64,000 nucleotides of DNA from Clostridiales bacterium (GTDB lineage: Bacteria; Bacillota; Clostridia; Oscillospirales; Butyricicoccaceae): NCBI GenBank assembly GCA_022775385.1, contig JALFIV010000033.1, positions 81,077 to 145,076 on the forward strand, read 5' to 3'. Below are positions 37,411 through 46,973 of this stretch, in pieces; the stretch's first letter is position 1; each line of letters begins with the position of its first letter. A program made the position numbers and the translations under genes. The notes under the pieces are model-generated. The model searched no databases and was not told where the DNA came from. It saw only the letters and a list, made by a program, of their open reading frames with translations.

Positions 37411-37439
37411 TTGACAAATGTATAAAAAATTGATATAGT
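37411..37439 (+). promoter_or_regulatory. Promoter of the debranching enzyme-mutY pair
   Basis: TTGACA (37411-37416), 17-base spacer, TATAGT (37434-37439). Confidence 0.85.
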
Positions 37440-37479
37440 CTAATTATTATTTCATTTGCATGGAAGGGGTGGATCTGCG

Positions 37480-39693
37480 ATGGAGGAGCTTGAAGCAAGG
37501 AAACAGAATACTGTCCCCCGATTTGTATGGGGAATGAATCCTGAAAAGGCAAGCCTGACGGAGCAAGAGTACCACAGTTTTCACGATACCGTTCCGGTTG
37601 TACGGATGACCGAGCGGACGACACATCCGATCCGCGAGATTGCAGGATTCAAGACCTGCCCGGGACACTGCCTGCAGAACGGCGCGTTTGAACTCTGGGG
37701 CGGTGTGAATTTTACAATTCAATCCCAGCACGCGACCTATGTCGAGCTGGTATTGTTTGAACGTCACGCGGAGGCACCATTTGCCGTACTGCCGTTTCCG
37801 GATGACTACCGGATCGGCAATGTCTATTCAATGATTGTATTCGGTCTGGATATTGAAGATTTCGAATATGCATACCGGATGGACGGTCCATACGATCCGG
37901 AAAAGGGTCTGTTGTTTGATCGGAAGAATCTGCTGCTCGATCCGTATGCCCGTGCGGTTGCCGGTCAGTCGGACTGGGGAACCCGTCCGCTGAGCGGCTT
38001 TGATTACCGTGCGCGTGTCACCAAGACCGGATTTGACTGGCGCGGTGTTCACCGTCCGCAGATCCCGATGAACGATCTGATTATCTACGAGGCACATGTG
38101 CGCGGTTTTACCCGCGATCCGTCCTCAAACGTCAGCAATCCGGGTACATTTGACGGACTGATGGAGAAGATTCCCTATCTCAAGGAACTGGGCGTCAATG
38201 CGGTCGAGCTGATGCCGATCTTTGAGTTCGATGAGATGAACGCGATGCGCGTACACGACGGTAATCTTCTGCTGGACTACTGGGGTTATAATCCAGTGTG
38301 TTTTTTCGCCCCGAACACGGCGTATTCGGCACACAAGGAGTTCACCAACGTCGGCGATGAACTGCGCCGGCTGATCCGTCAGCTCCACCGCAACAATATG
38401 GAGGTCATTCTCGACGTCGTATTCAACCACACGGCGGAGGGAAACGAGGACGGTTCGATTTTCTCTCTCAAGGGTGTCGACAACATTTATTATATGCTCG
38501 CTCCCGATGGATCGTATTACAACTTCAGCGGATGCGGCAATACTGTAAATTGCAACCATCCGATTGTACAGCAGCTGATTCTGGACTGTCTGCGCTACTG
38601 GGTGGTGGAATATCAGGTCGACGGCTTCCGCTTTGACCTCGCGTCCATCCTCGGACGAAATGAGGACGGAACGCCGATGAACAAGCCGCCGCTGCTGGAG
38701 CGGCTGGCCTTTGATCCGATTCTGGCCGATGTCAAGCTGATTGCCGAGGCGTGGGATGCCGGCGGACTGTATCAGGTCGGCTCGTTCCCGTCCAGAGAAA
38801 AGCGCTGGTCGGAGTGGAACGGAAAATACCGCGACGATATGCGCTGTTTCCTCAAGGGCGACAGCGGCATGGCAACGCTTGCGACCTACCGCATCCTCGG
38901 CTCTCCCGACCTGTATCATCCGGAGATCCGCGGCGACGGCGCCTCGGTCAATTTCCTGACCTGTCACGACGGCTTTACGCTGGCGGATCTGTTTGCATAC
39001 AATGTCAAGCACAACGAGGCAAACGGCTGGGACAATACCGACGGCGAGAACAACAACAACAGCTGGAACTGCGGTGTGGAGGGCGAGACCGACAATCAGG
39101 ACATCAAGAACCTCCGCCGCCGTATGCAGAAAAACGCGATTGCGGTGCTCATGTGCTCGCGCGGCACGCCGATGATTCTCGCGGGCGACGAATTCGGCAA
39201 TTCGCAGTTCGGAAATAACAACGCCTACTGTCAGGACAACGAGATCTCCTGGCTGGACTGGAATCTGCTAGAAAAAAACAGCGATCTGTTTGAATTCTTC
39301 CGCTATATGATCCATTTCCGCCGGGAGCATCCGATCCTGCGCAAGCATACCGAACCGGCGCGCAGCCGTTTCCCGGAGTACAGCCTGCACGCGAAGGAAC
39401 CGTGGGATGCCAACTATCAGGAAGACACCCGCGTGATCGGCGTAGCGTTTGCCGGACGCAATGAGGCGGATACCGAAGATGATATCATCTATATCGGCAT
39501 CAATTCGCACTGGGATGCGCATACGATTCGTCTGCCGGAGCTGCCGGGACGGATGCAGTGGCATCTCGCAGTGAACACCAACGGTGCCCATCCGGACGAC
39601 TGCTATGCACCGAAGGATATGCCGAAGATTTACAACGGTGTATTCACCATGCCGCCGCGCACAGTGATCATCGCACAGGCGAAAATCGTATGA
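37480..39693 (+). CDS. Glycogen debranching enzyme / isoamylase (CBM48-GH13)
   Basis: 737 residues from ATG 37480 (GGAAGGGGTGG site 7 bases upstream). It cuts alpha-1,6 branches of glycogen or starch dextrins. CBM48-like domain at about 60-150, GH13 barrel at about 160-600. Catalytic residues: nucleophile Asp in QVDGFRFDLASILG, acid/base Glu in LIAEAWDAGG, and Asp in NFLTCHDGFTLADL. No other glycogen genes are nearby, so it is an outlying member of the pathway. It overlaps mutY by 4 bases. Confidence 0.92.
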   Translation: MEELEARKQNTVPRFVWGMNPEKASLTEQEYHSFHDTVPVVRMTERTTHPIREIAGFKTCPGHCLQNGAFELWGGVNFTIQSQHATYVELVLFERHAEAPFAVLPFPDDYRIGNVYSMIVFGLDIEDFEYAYRMDGPYDPEKGLLFDRKNLLLDPYARAVAGQSDWGTRPLSGFDYRARVTKTGFDWRGVHRPQIPMNDLIIYEAHVRGFTRDPSSNVSNPGTFDGLMEKIPYLKELGVNAVELMPIFEFDEMNAMRVHDGNLLLDYWGYNPVCFFAPNTAYSAHKEFTNVGDELRRLIRQLHRNNMEVILDVVFNHTAEGNEDGSIFSLKGVDNIYYMLAPDGSYYNFSGCGNTVNCNHPIVQQLILDCLRYWVVEYQVDGFRFDLASILGRNEDGTPMNKPPLLERLAFDPILADVKLIAEAWDAGGLYQVGSFPSREKRWSEWNGKYRDDMRCFLKGDSGMATLATYRILGSPDLYHPEIRGDGASVNFLTCHDGFTLADLFAYNVKHNEANGWDNTDGENNNNSWNCGVEGETDNQDIKNLRRRMQKNAIAVLMCSRGTPMILAGDEFGNSQFGNNNAYCQDNEISWLDWNLLEKNSDLFEFFRYMIHFRREHPILRKHTEPARSRFPEYSLHAKEPWDANYQEDTRVIGVAFAGRNEADTEDDIIYIGINSHWDAHTIRLPELPGRMQWHLAVNTNGAHPDDCYAPKDMPKIYNGVFTMPPRTVIIAQAKIV

Positions 39694-40745
39694 CCGAACA
39701 GCAGAGACTGGCACAGGTGCCGGAGCTGCTGCTGCGGTGGTATGACGGCAGCAGGCGGATTCTTCCGTGGCGTGAAAACCCGGAGCCGTATCGGGTCTGG
39801 GTATCGGAAATTATGCTGCAGCAGACTCGGGTGGAGGCGGTGATTCCGTACTTTGAGCGGTTCCTGTCCGCGCTCCCGACGGTTTCCGATCTGGCGCAGG
39901 CGCCGGAGCCGCAGCTGATGAAGCTGTGGGAGGGACTGGGCTATTACAGCCGCGTCCGCAATCTGCAGAAGGCGGCACAGGTGGTCTGTGAGCAGTACGG
40001 CGGCAAGATGCCGGATACGAGCGAACAGCTGAGCAAGCTCCCCGGCATCGGCGCGTATACCGCCGGTGCGATCGCGTCCATCGCGTTCGGAGAACGCTGT
40101 ACCGCGGTGGACGGCAATGTCCTGCGCGTCATCTCCCGCGTGCTCGAGCGCGGGTGGGATATCCGTGCGGTGTCGGTCAAGAAGCAGGTGACCGCGCTGG
40201 TCGCAGAAATTGTTCCGGATGACCGTCCGGGTGATTTCAATCAGTCGCTGATGGAGCTGGGTGCGATGGTCTGTCTGCCCAACGGACAGCCGAAATGTGC
40301 ATCCTGTCCGCTGTATGCGCTCTGCCTGAGCCGCGAGCACGGACGGCAGGAGGAGATCCCGGTCAAGCCGCCCAAAAAGCAGCGTCCGGTGGAAGAGCGC
40401 GTCGTATATCTGCTGTTCCGGGACGGAAAAACCGCGCTGCACAGACGCCCGTCCGACGGTCTGCTCGCCGGTATGTGGGAGTTTCCCAACCGGCTTGTGT
40501 CGGAGAAGGAAGGCACCTGTGTTACGGTACCGCTGACCGATATTTCGGAGGGAAAGCGTGCGGGACACGTGTTCACCCATCTGGAATGGCAGATGCGCGG
40601 CATCACGGCACAGGCGCAGGAGGCAGGAGATTACTGCTGGGTGACTGCGGATCAGCTGCGGGACGAGATTACCCTGCCGACGGCGTTCCGCGTCTACCGG
40701 AAACAGGCACTGCAGATTTTGGAGAAACAGCGCGCAAACAACTAG
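39690..40745 (+). CDS. mutY: A/G-specific adenine glycosylase
   Basis: 351 residues from ATG 39690. Removes adenine opposite 8-oxoguanine. The catalytic Glu lies in VSEIMLQQTRVEAV, the HhH motif in LPGIGAYTAGAIASIAF with the Asp in AVDGNVLRV. The iron-sulfur cysteines are in CLPNGQPKCASCPLYALC. The C-terminal NUDIX-like recognition domain (LLFRDGKTALHRRPSDGLLA) reads 8-oxoG. Confidence 0.95.
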   Translation: MTEQQRLAQVPELLLRWYDGSRRILPWRENPEPYRVWVSEIMLQQTRVEAVIPYFERFLSALPTVSDLAQAPEPQLMKLWEGLGYYSRVRNLQKAAQVVCEQYGGKMPDTSEQLSKLPGIGAYTAGAIASIAFGERCTAVDGNVLRVISRVLERGWDIRAVSVKKQVTALVAEIVPDDRPGDFNQSLMELGAMVCLPNGQPKCASCPLYALCLSREHGRQEEIPVKPPKKQRPVEERVVYLLFRDGKTALHRRPSDGLLAGMWEFPNRLVSEKEGTCVTVPLTDISEGKRAGHVFTHLEWQMRGITAQAQEAGDYCWVTADQLRDEITLPTAFRVYRKQALQILEKQRANN

Positions 40746-40754
40746 ACGAAGCAG

Positions 40755-40784
40755 GCACGCGGAGCGCTTCCGCGTGCTTTTTCT
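40755..40784 (+). terminator. Terminator after mutY
   Basis: Perfect stem GCACGCGGA (40755-40763) / TCCGCGTGC (40769-40777), loop GCGCT, then TTTTTCT. Confidence 0.92.
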
Positions 40785-40865
40785 CCATATACACTAGAAA
40801 AAATTCCAATCGTATGCAGAAATAACCTGCAGGACAGCAAAAGGGGAAATGGGAGGTGTCTCTGT

Positions 40866-42389
40866 ATGGAAAACCAGGAGATTGCCAAGGCGCTGGACGA
40901 ACTGCTGGACGAAATTGCGAAGGATACGGAAGAGCGGCATGACGAGGAAATCCGCCGCTGGCTGACGGCGGGAACGATGCGGATCTGGGCGGCGAACCAT
41001 CTGCTGTCGGAGGATTATCTGCGCGTTCTTCCGGTGTTCACCGGACAGGCCTGTACGGCGGCGCAGGTGATCACGGCGCTGGACTGTGCCGGAGAGCCGG
41101 GGCGGATGCTTGCGGTTCCGGCGTTCTTCCGGAAGATCGCCGCGCGCGATGCCGAACAGGGGACAAGCAGGAGCCGTGACACTGCGGAGGCGGTCGGACG
41201 GTTTCTTGTGCTGGCCGCGCTGGTCAACGGCGATTTCACGATGGAGGAAGCCGCGGCACTGCGGGAGATCACCGATCTGCTGTTTGATTACTGCGATGCA
41301 CAGGGGGTCGCCGCCGGAGCGGTTCGGGAGGATCATGTCGACAAAGTGACGCCGCTCAGCAGGACGGGATACTACCAAAATGCGCCGGAGGATGCGGAAC
41401 ACGCGGATGCGGCGGAGCCGGTCAATCAGATTCCGCCGAACTGTGCGCCTGACGGTCATCCGGATAGAGAGAATGCGCCGCCGCCGTGCTCTGTGCCGGA
41501 GCAGAATACGGAACCCGAACCGGCGGACGCATCCGTTCGAACGACCCCGCCCGCGGAGCAGACGGAAGAAACGCTGGAGAGCGTCCTGTCCGAGCTTCAC
41601 GCATTGGTCGGACTGGACAACGTCAAAAGCGATGTGCAGAGCCTGATGAACTTTATCCGGATCTGTCAGCTGCGGACACAGCGCGGCATGAAAGTTCCTG
41701 TGATTTCGTATCATCTGGTGTTCACCGGAAATCCCGGAACAGGAAAGACCACGGTGGCGCGTCTGGTCGCCAAATTGTATTATCTCATGGGGATTCTCCC
41801 ACAGGGACAGCTGGTGGAAACCGACCGGAGCGGTCTGGTGGCGGGATATCTCGGTCAGACCGCAATCAAGACGCAGAAGGTCATTCAGGAGGCGCTGGGA
41901 GGCGTTCTGTTTATCGACGAAGCGTATGCACTGGCAAACGATCCGGAGGACAGCTACGGCAAAGAGGCGATCGAGACCATTCTCAAGGCGATGGAGGATC
42001 ACCGCGGCGAACTGGTTGTCATTGTCGCCGGATATGACAATCTGATGCATCAGTTTATCGATGCCAACCCGGGACTGCGTTCGCGGTTCAATAAGTATTT
42101 TCACTTTCCGGATTACAGCGGAGCGGATCTGCTGCGTATTTTCCGGCGGTTCTGTGCGTCAAACGGATATACGCTGGCGGAGGATGCGGCGGAGCCGCTG
42201 CAGAACAAGCTGAATGAGATGTATGAAAACAGGGAGGAGCATTTCGGCAATGCGCGGGCAGTCCGCAATCTCTTTGAACACGCGATCCATCATCAGGCAG
42301 ACCGGCTCGTCATGGACAATGACATCACCGATCGGGAATTGACCGAGCTGACACGGGATGATGTTCTTGACGCCATGGAGGGGAGATAA
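40866..42389 (+). CDS. CbbX/SpoVK-type AAA+ ATPase with TerB-like N-terminal region
   Basis: 507 residues. Residues about 1-155 are helical, with a TerB-like stretch (GRFLVLAALVNGDFTMEEAA). A Pro/Glu-rich linker (about 165-230) leads to an AAA+ domain: LVGLDNVKSDVQSL, Walker A TGNPGTGKTTVARL (near 285), Walker B GGVLFIDEAYAL, sensor and arginine-finger region NPGLRSRFNKYFHFPDYS. These hexameric ATPases remodel other proteins (CbbX acts on Rubisco). The target here is unknown. The next two genes follow without gaps, so they are its likely partners. Confidence 0.85.
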   Translation: MENQEIAKALDELLDEIAKDTEERHDEEIRRWLTAGTMRIWAANHLLSEDYLRVLPVFTGQACTAAQVITALDCAGEPGRMLAVPAFFRKIAARDAEQGTSRSRDTAEAVGRFLVLAALVNGDFTMEEAAALREITDLLFDYCDAQGVAAGAVREDHVDKVTPLSRTGYYQNAPEDAEHADAAEPVNQIPPNCAPDGHPDRENAPPPCSVPEQNTEPEPADASVRTTPPAEQTEETLESVLSELHALVGLDNVKSDVQSLMNFIRICQLRTQRGMKVPVISYHLVFTGNPGTGKTTVARLVAKLYYLMGILPQGQLVETDRSGLVAGYLGQTAIKTQKVIQEALGGVLFIDEAYALANDPEDSYGKEAIETILKAMEDHRGELVVIVAGYDNLMHQFIDANPGLRSRFNKYFHFPDYSGADLLRIFRRFCASNGYTLAEDAAEPLQNKLNEMYENREEHFGNARAVRNLFEHAIHHQADRLVMDNDITDRELTELTRDDVLDAMEGR

Positions 42390-43283
42390 ATGAGCAGACA
42401 TAGTTTTACGCAGTGGCTCTGCCGGGAGACGCTCTCTGCCAAAGGAGCGCTGCTGATGCTGTATGAGCGGCGGGATCAGATGAAGTATCAGGAAGGACCG
42501 CGGCTGGAACACAGCTATATGGAACAGATCGGACCGTATGAGGAACCGGTCATCCGGGCGGAAATCGAATGTGAAATCCTGAAAAAGAAACAGCAGATGA
42601 TTCAGACTGCGATCAATCGGAGAGAGCCGGTGGATGAGGCCGCCATCGATGCGGAACTGGAGCAGATGCGTCAGCAGATGTTCCGGGAGGCAGAGGGAGA
42701 TGCGGCGCCGCAGGAATATGCCGTGCTCTCGGATGAGCAGAACGAACAGCTTCGGGAGCTGTACCACAAAATTGTCGCGGAATTTCATCCGCAGATGCAT
42801 CCCGAGCTGACACAGGCGCATCGGGAGTTGTTTCAGAAAGCGCAGGATGCATACCGGCGGCGGGATCTTTCGGCACTGCAGCTCATCTATGATATGCTGA
42901 AAAGTGCACAGGGAGATGGGCTGGGACTGCTTCTCACAGTCAGTATCGGCGCCGGCGATGAGAATGCGGAGGCATCTGCCGAGGAGTTTGACACCGACTA
43001 TTCGCTCGCCGCAGAGCTGTACGATAGCTTCGCGCCCACCGGCGAAGACGCTGTTTTCCACGGGGAGTGTGCGCGGTGCCGGGAGCTGACGGAGGAGGTC
43101 ACACGCGAGATGGATCTCATCCGCAGTGCGTTTCCGTTTACGGCGGCGGAGATGCTCGCCGATCCGGAGAAGATCCGGGCGTATAAGGAAGAACTCGCTT
43201 ACCGTCTGCGCACGGCACAGCAGGAGCGGGAAAGACGGGAGCGCGAGATCAAAGAAATGATAGAAAGTGTGGGTCAGTCATGA
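42390..43283 (+). CDS. Coiled-coil protein with degenerate J-domain-like segment
   Basis: 297 residues starting in the base after the AAA+ gene stop. Charged helices flank a segment (about residues 120-170: QLRELYHKIVAEFHPQMHPE) that looks like a J-domain, with HPQ in place of the HPD that contacts DnaK. The C-terminus is a long charged helix (RLRTAQQERERREREIKEM). Loss of HPD means it probably cannot stimulate DnaK, and may instead be an adaptor. A family name cannot be given. Confidence 0.7.
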   Translation: MSRHSFTQWLCRETLSAKGALLMLYERRDQMKYQEGPRLEHSYMEQIGPYEEPVIRAEIECEILKKKQQMIQTAINRREPVDEAAIDAELEQMRQQMFREAEGDAAPQEYAVLSDEQNEQLRELYHKIVAEFHPQMHPELTQAHRELFQKAQDAYRRRDLSALQLIYDMLKSAQGDGLGLLLTVSIGAGDENAEASAEEFDTDYSLAAELYDSFAPTGEDAVFHGECARCRELTEEVTREMDLIRSAFPFTAAEMLADPEKIRAYKEELAYRLRTAQQERERREREIKEMIESVGQS

Positions 43284-43735
43284 ATCAGCAGGAACAGCAG
43301 GCGCCGCAGTCCTTCCGCGGCAGAATGTATCAGAGAGACAGCGCTCGTCCGAAGGAAAACCGGATTCTGGTGCTCAAGACCGGAATTGCCGGACTGCAGT
43401 TTAACATCGAAAACGAGGAGGAGCGCAGAGCGCTGCAGGAGATCACACCCGGAACAGAGCTGATGCTGTTCCGCGAACCGGATAATGAGTATGATGAATG
43501 GGCGATTGCGGTTCATCTGACACAGCAGGACAAGCTTGGATTTATATCACGATTCAAAAATGAGACCATTGCCCGGCTGATGGACGCCGGAAAGAAGTTC
43601 GTGGGTGTGGTCGACGATCCGGAGACCGATCCGGAGGCGAAGGAGATTGCGGAAAAGGAACTGCGCAGGAGCCGGCGCGCACCGACGGAGAACATGGCGC
43701 TTCCGTTTTCCATCTATCTGATCGAGGAGGCGTGA
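43280..43735 (+). CDS. HIRAN-domain protein
   Basis: 151 residues overlapping the previous gene by 4 bases. The HIRAN core is clear: TPGTELMLFREPDNEYDEWA, IAVHLTQQDKLGFISRFKNE. HIRAN domains bind 3' DNA ends in the helicase HLTF and occur in bacteria alone or fused to nucleases. Here it is stand-alone, with a basic helix (EKELRRSRRAPTE) near the end. It is the third gene of the AAA+ operon. Confidence 0.85.
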   Translation: MNQQEQQAPQSFRGRMYQRDSARPKENRILVLKTGIAGLQFNIENEEERRALQEITPGTELMLFREPDNEYDEWAIAVHLTQQDKLGFISRFKNETIARLMDAGKKFVGVVDDPETDPEAKEIAEKELRRSRRAPTENMALPFSIYLIEEA

Positions 43736-43830
43736 GGACGGAATCGGGATGCCGTCCGCTGGTTCGTTACACCCAGAAACCTCACGGAAAAACCGTCTGT
43801 TTTTGCCTCAATTCATGGTGTGTTTGAGGA

Positions 43831-43859
43831 TTGACGCACACAGAGTATCGCTGTATACT
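43831..43859 (+). promoter_or_regulatory. Promoter of the MFS transporter gene
   Basis: TTGACG (43831-43836), 17-base spacer, TATACT (43854-43859). Confidence 0.8.
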
Positions 43860-43898
43860 GAACCCGTTTTGAAATTTAGGGAAAAGTAGGAGAATCCA

Positions 43899-45158
43899 AT
43901 GAGTGGTACTTTGACGCGCCGGGTGTGCCCGAGCGCACTGGCGGGACGGTTGTTTTTTCTGTGTGCACTGACGTATATCATCGCGCTGTTCGGCAGACTG
44001 AGCTATTCCTCGGTCATGGCGGAGCTGATTGCATCCGAGGGACTGAGCAAGAGTCAGGCGGGACTGATCGGCACAGCGCTGTGCGGTGTATACGGTGTGT
44101 TTCAGGTATTCAGCGGCATGATCGGCGACCGGATCAGCCCGAAAAAGCTGATTTTCACCGGCGTGATGGGATCGGCAATTCTGAATCTGATTATGGGAAT
44201 GACCGGATCGTACTCGATTATGCTGGTTGTCTGGGCGGTCAACGGTGTATTCCAGTCGTTTGTCTGGTCGCCGGTCGCCCGTATTTTCGCCGAGATGATG
44301 CCGCCGGAGCGGCGGAAAAAGTCGTGTAGCGATGCGGCGATCACCTATCCGCTGGCGACTGTGCTGGTCTATCTGCTCGCGTCGGTCATGCTCGCCACGC
44401 TCGGATGGCGCAGTGTCTTTCTGATTTCCGCGGCGATGATGATTGCCGTTTCGATCTACTGGCTGTTCCGCATGACCTGGTTTGAGAGGCAGACGCGGGA
44501 GAACGGCGAGATCGAGACCATTGAGCTCAACGAACAGGAACAGAAAAACGGTGACAGCCTGCTCCGTCTGATGATGGTCTCCGGTGTCATTTTTGCGGTG
44601 GTCGGCGCGCTGTCTCACGGCATGCTGCGCGACGGCATTCAGTCGTGGGTCCCGTCTTTGATGACGGAGAATTTCCATTTCGGCACCTCGCTGTCGGTCG
44701 CACTCGCCATCATTCTGCCGCTCGTGAATATCTCCGGCGTGTTTATCACCAAGGCGATTGCCAAAAAACACATTCGCAACGAGCTGAACGGTTCCGCAGG
44801 ATTTTTCTGTGTGACGATTGTCTCGCTTTTAATTCTGTACGCGGTGTGTGACAGCAACGCGGTTCTGTCTCTGCTCATGATGACGGTTGCAAGTACCTGC
44901 ATGGTCGGATCAAACATCATGCTGATCAATCTGATGCCGATCCATTTCGGCGTTATCGGCCGTTCGTCCTCGATCACCGGCGTGCTCAACTGCTCCGCCT
45001 ATCTGGGTTCGGCGCTGTCGAGCTACGGCATCGGCGTCGTCGCCGAGCATTTCGGATGGAGGGGCGCAGTACTGGTGTGGGTGATCTTCTCGGTCTTTGC
45101 CATGTTCCTCGCGCTGTGCGGCTCCCGCCGGTGGGGAAGATACCGTCATAATATCTGA
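43899..45158 (+). CDS. MFS transporter, organophosphate antiporter-like
   Basis: 419 residues with 12 predicted helices in two groups of six separated by a charged loop near residue 200-225. The motif GLSKSQAGLIGTALCGVYGV then FSGMIGDRISPKKLI is the loop 2-3 signature, and LVVWAVNGVFQSFVWSPVAR resembles UhpC/GlpT relatives. The substrate may be a sugar- or glycerol-phosphate, but the binding residues cannot be judged by eye. It is monocistronic. Confidence 0.85.
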   Translation: MSGTLTRRVCPSALAGRLFFLCALTYIIALFGRLSYSSVMAELIASEGLSKSQAGLIGTALCGVYGVFQVFSGMIGDRISPKKLIFTGVMGSAILNLIMGMTGSYSIMLVVWAVNGVFQSFVWSPVARIFAEMMPPERRKKSCSDAAITYPLATVLVYLLASVMLATLGWRSVFLISAAMMIAVSIYWLFRMTWFERQTRENGEIETIELNEQEQKNGDSLLRLMMVSGVIFAVVGALSHGMLRDGIQSWVPSLMTENFHFGTSLSVALAIILPLVNISGVFITKAIAKKHIRNELNGSAGFFCVTIVSLLILYAVCDSNAVLSLLMMTVASTCMVGSNIMLINLMPIHFGVIGRSSSITGVLNCSAYLGSALSSYGIGVVAEHFGWRGAVLVWVIFSVFAMFLALCGSRRWGRYRHNI

Positions 45159-45162
45159 GAAC

Positions 45163-45207
45163 GAAAAAATGTGCTGTAATTAGGGAAAACTCCCCGATTA
45201 CAGCACA
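45163..45207 (-). terminator. Hairpin at the end of the transporter gene, T tract only on the minus strand
   Basis: Inverted repeat TGTGCTGTAAT (45170-45180) / ATTACAGCACA (45197-45207). Read leftwards it is followed by TTTTTTCGT, a good terminator for leftward transcripts coming out of the tRNA-Pro island. Read rightwards it is followed by AAAAAAA, so it is not a standard terminator for the transporter gene. Confidence 0.6.
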
Positions 45208-45217
45208 AAAAAATTCC

Positions 45218-45246
45218 TTGCAATTAATTTGCAGGTATGCTATCAT
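45218..45246 (+). promoter_or_regulatory. Promoter of tRNA-Pro
   Basis: TTGCAA (45218-45223), 17-base spacer, TATCAT (45241-45246), ending 18 bases before the tRNA. Confidence 0.65.
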
Positions 45247-45264
45247 TGTTTTGTTGGAAAATTA

Positions 45265-45383
<119 letters not shown>

Positions 45384-45416
45384 TTTTTCTAATGTAAATA
45401 TATTGCTATATACACC

Positions 45417-45436
45417 TTGCCATTTGTTTGCCACTT
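45417..45436. other. Left arm-type integrase sites of element 1
   Basis: TTGCCATTT (45417-45425) and TTGCCACTT (45428-45436), 11 bp apart. They match the five-fold repeat at the right end (53595-53644) and lie about 75 bp inside the core repeat, as expected for lambda-type integrase arm sites. Confidence 0.75.
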
Positions 45437-45544
45437 GAAGCCTGACATAATATATCTTTTTCACCTTTGAGATTCTACGAAAAAAACAGCAATCCGCTAT
45501 CTTGTAGCCGGTTGCTGTCCTCATTTATGTACAGAGAAGGGCGG

Positions 45545-46240
45545 TCAAATATGATCGCCCGCCTGTTCCTGTCTGATCTCACGCTTGTATTTGTAATAGC
45601 TGTTCCTGCTGATGCCCGCCAGCGTGATAACATCCGAATCATCAAGGTGTCCCTCAAAGTCCTTGCTGTGCTTCTGTATGATCTGCTTTGCGGCAATAGA
45701 TTTCTTGGTAGTGATCTTTGCACCCGCCGCGCGTCCTACCTGCTTGCCCTGTGCCTGCGCTCTGCGCACGCCCTCCGATGTTCTCATATGCAGATAGTCA
45801 ACCTCATGCTGTGCAGTCTCAAACGCCGCCTTGATCTGATTCTCTGCCAGAATCATCAAAGCGCGGTTTACACCTTCCAGAATCGCGTCTGCTACGTCTG
45901 TTCCGGTCATTGCAATTTGCGCGGTTGCCTTGAAGTTCTCTGTATTCAATGGGGCGTCCTTGATGAATACGAGATTGACGCCGCGTTCATACAGTTCTTT
46001 ATAGGTCTCAAACCCTTCGGTTGCGGTTCGTGCCATTCTCGACACTTCGTCAAATACCACGGTGTCACCCTCTCGCAGAGTTTTTTTCAGCTTATTCCAC
46101 GCTGGTCTATCCATGGTTGTTCCCGTGAAGGATTCTGTAATCACAACCGCGTCCGGATAAACAGACTTGATGTTGTATATCTGTCTTTCCAACTTCTGCT
46201 CCTTCGTGCTTACTCTCGCATATCCGAACACCCGTGCCAT
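45545..46240 (-). CDS. Serine recombinase (resolvase/invertase family)
   Basis: 231 residues. N-terminal catalytic domain with FGYARVSTKEQKLERQ (nucleophile Ser near residue 10) and VVFDEVSRMARTATEGFETY. A C-terminal helix-turn-helix follows at about 190-225 (DSDVITLAGISRNSYYKYKR). AAGGAGATAG lies upstream of ATG 46240. In a mobile element this size it would resolve multimers or invert DNA. Integration itself is better explained by the tyrosine integrase at the other end. Confidence 0.9.
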   Translation of the reverse strand: MARVFGYARVSTKEQKLERQIYNIKSVYPDAVVITESFTGTTMDRPAWNKLKKTLREGDTVVFDEVSRMARTATEGFETYKELYERGVNLVFIKDAPLNTENFKATAQIAMTGTDVADAILEGVNRALMILAENQIKAAFETAQHEVDYLHMRTSEGVRRAQAQGKQVGRAAGAKITTKKSIAAKQIIQKHSKDFEGHLDDSDVITLAGISRNSYYKYKREIRQEQAGDHI

Positions 46241-46442
46241 GCTAACCTATCTCCTTTTAGTACCAGTTTTGACGGTCGTTTATTTCTATACTTATATTCT
46301 AGCATAAAAACGCCCGTTTCGTCAACAGTTTTGGTACTATTCAAGATAGGTTTATTTTGCTACTGGGAATAATCTTGTTTGGTATCCGTTTGCACTTTAG
46401 CTATTTTAACTACTAAAGTAAATGAAGAAAAGAATCACTCCG

Positions 46443-46973
46443 TCATGCTGGAATGCTGGCGGGTCTTTCGTGCTTGTTTCTGCAAAACAGCCTTTTTCCT
46501 TTTAGATGGTTATCTCTCCACGTGCCATTGTCTGTGAACGTCCTGACGCGCTCCACCAATTCTTTCTGATTCTCAGGCGTGAACCGGTAATAGCTTACAT
46601 GAATGATCGCGCTACCTGATTCTGTCCGTGCAACCTCCCGCAACAGCTGAACCGGTGCATTCGTCACAAGATGCACGGTGAATGTTCCGCTTGTTTCCGG
46701 TTCGATGATATACAGATATTCCAGCGATTCCGAACGATTTCTGACAATGCGCATGATTGCCTGCATATATTCTACCGCGTGATCGTATGTGAATGCGCCC
46801 TTGATGAAATGACGGAAACGGGCAGACTTTCCCACAGTGAGGCAATAGTAGCTCATTCCGTCTGCAAAATCTCGTTGCAGATATCTTTCCAATTTCTCAA
46901 CCGCGCGCTTGTTGTTTTGTTTCCTAATCGGCTTGGAAGATTCAAAGCACTTCTTTGCTCTTGCGGTTTTCAC
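46443..46973 (-). CDS. Rep-like protein, diverged relative of the HUH initiator
   Basis: 176 residues from a GTG at 46973 with AGAGGAGAG 8 bases upstream; the open frame continues upstream through a tandem repeat but without a start signal. The segment YLYIIEPETSGTFTVHLVTN aligns by eye with FIRVIENKHGEGRFHIHMLL of the initiator at 48193, but the metal-binding H-x-H is reduced to V-H. It may have lost nicking activity and act as a regulator or plasmid-copy factor. The relationship is inferred from this alignment only. Confidence 0.55.
   Translation of the reverse strand: MKTARAKKCFESSKPIRKQNNKRAVEKLERYLQRDFADGMSYYCLTVGKSARFRHFIKGAFTYDHAVEYMQAIMRIVRNRSESLEYLYIIEPETSGTFTVHLVTNAPVQLLREVARTESGSAIIHVSYYRFTPENQKELVERVRTFTDNGTWRDNHLKGKRLFCRNKHERPASIPA

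Noticed and set aside
45170-45207. Standard terminator of the MFS gene
   Set aside because: The T tract is only present when read leftwards; on the plus strand the hairpin is followed by A residues.
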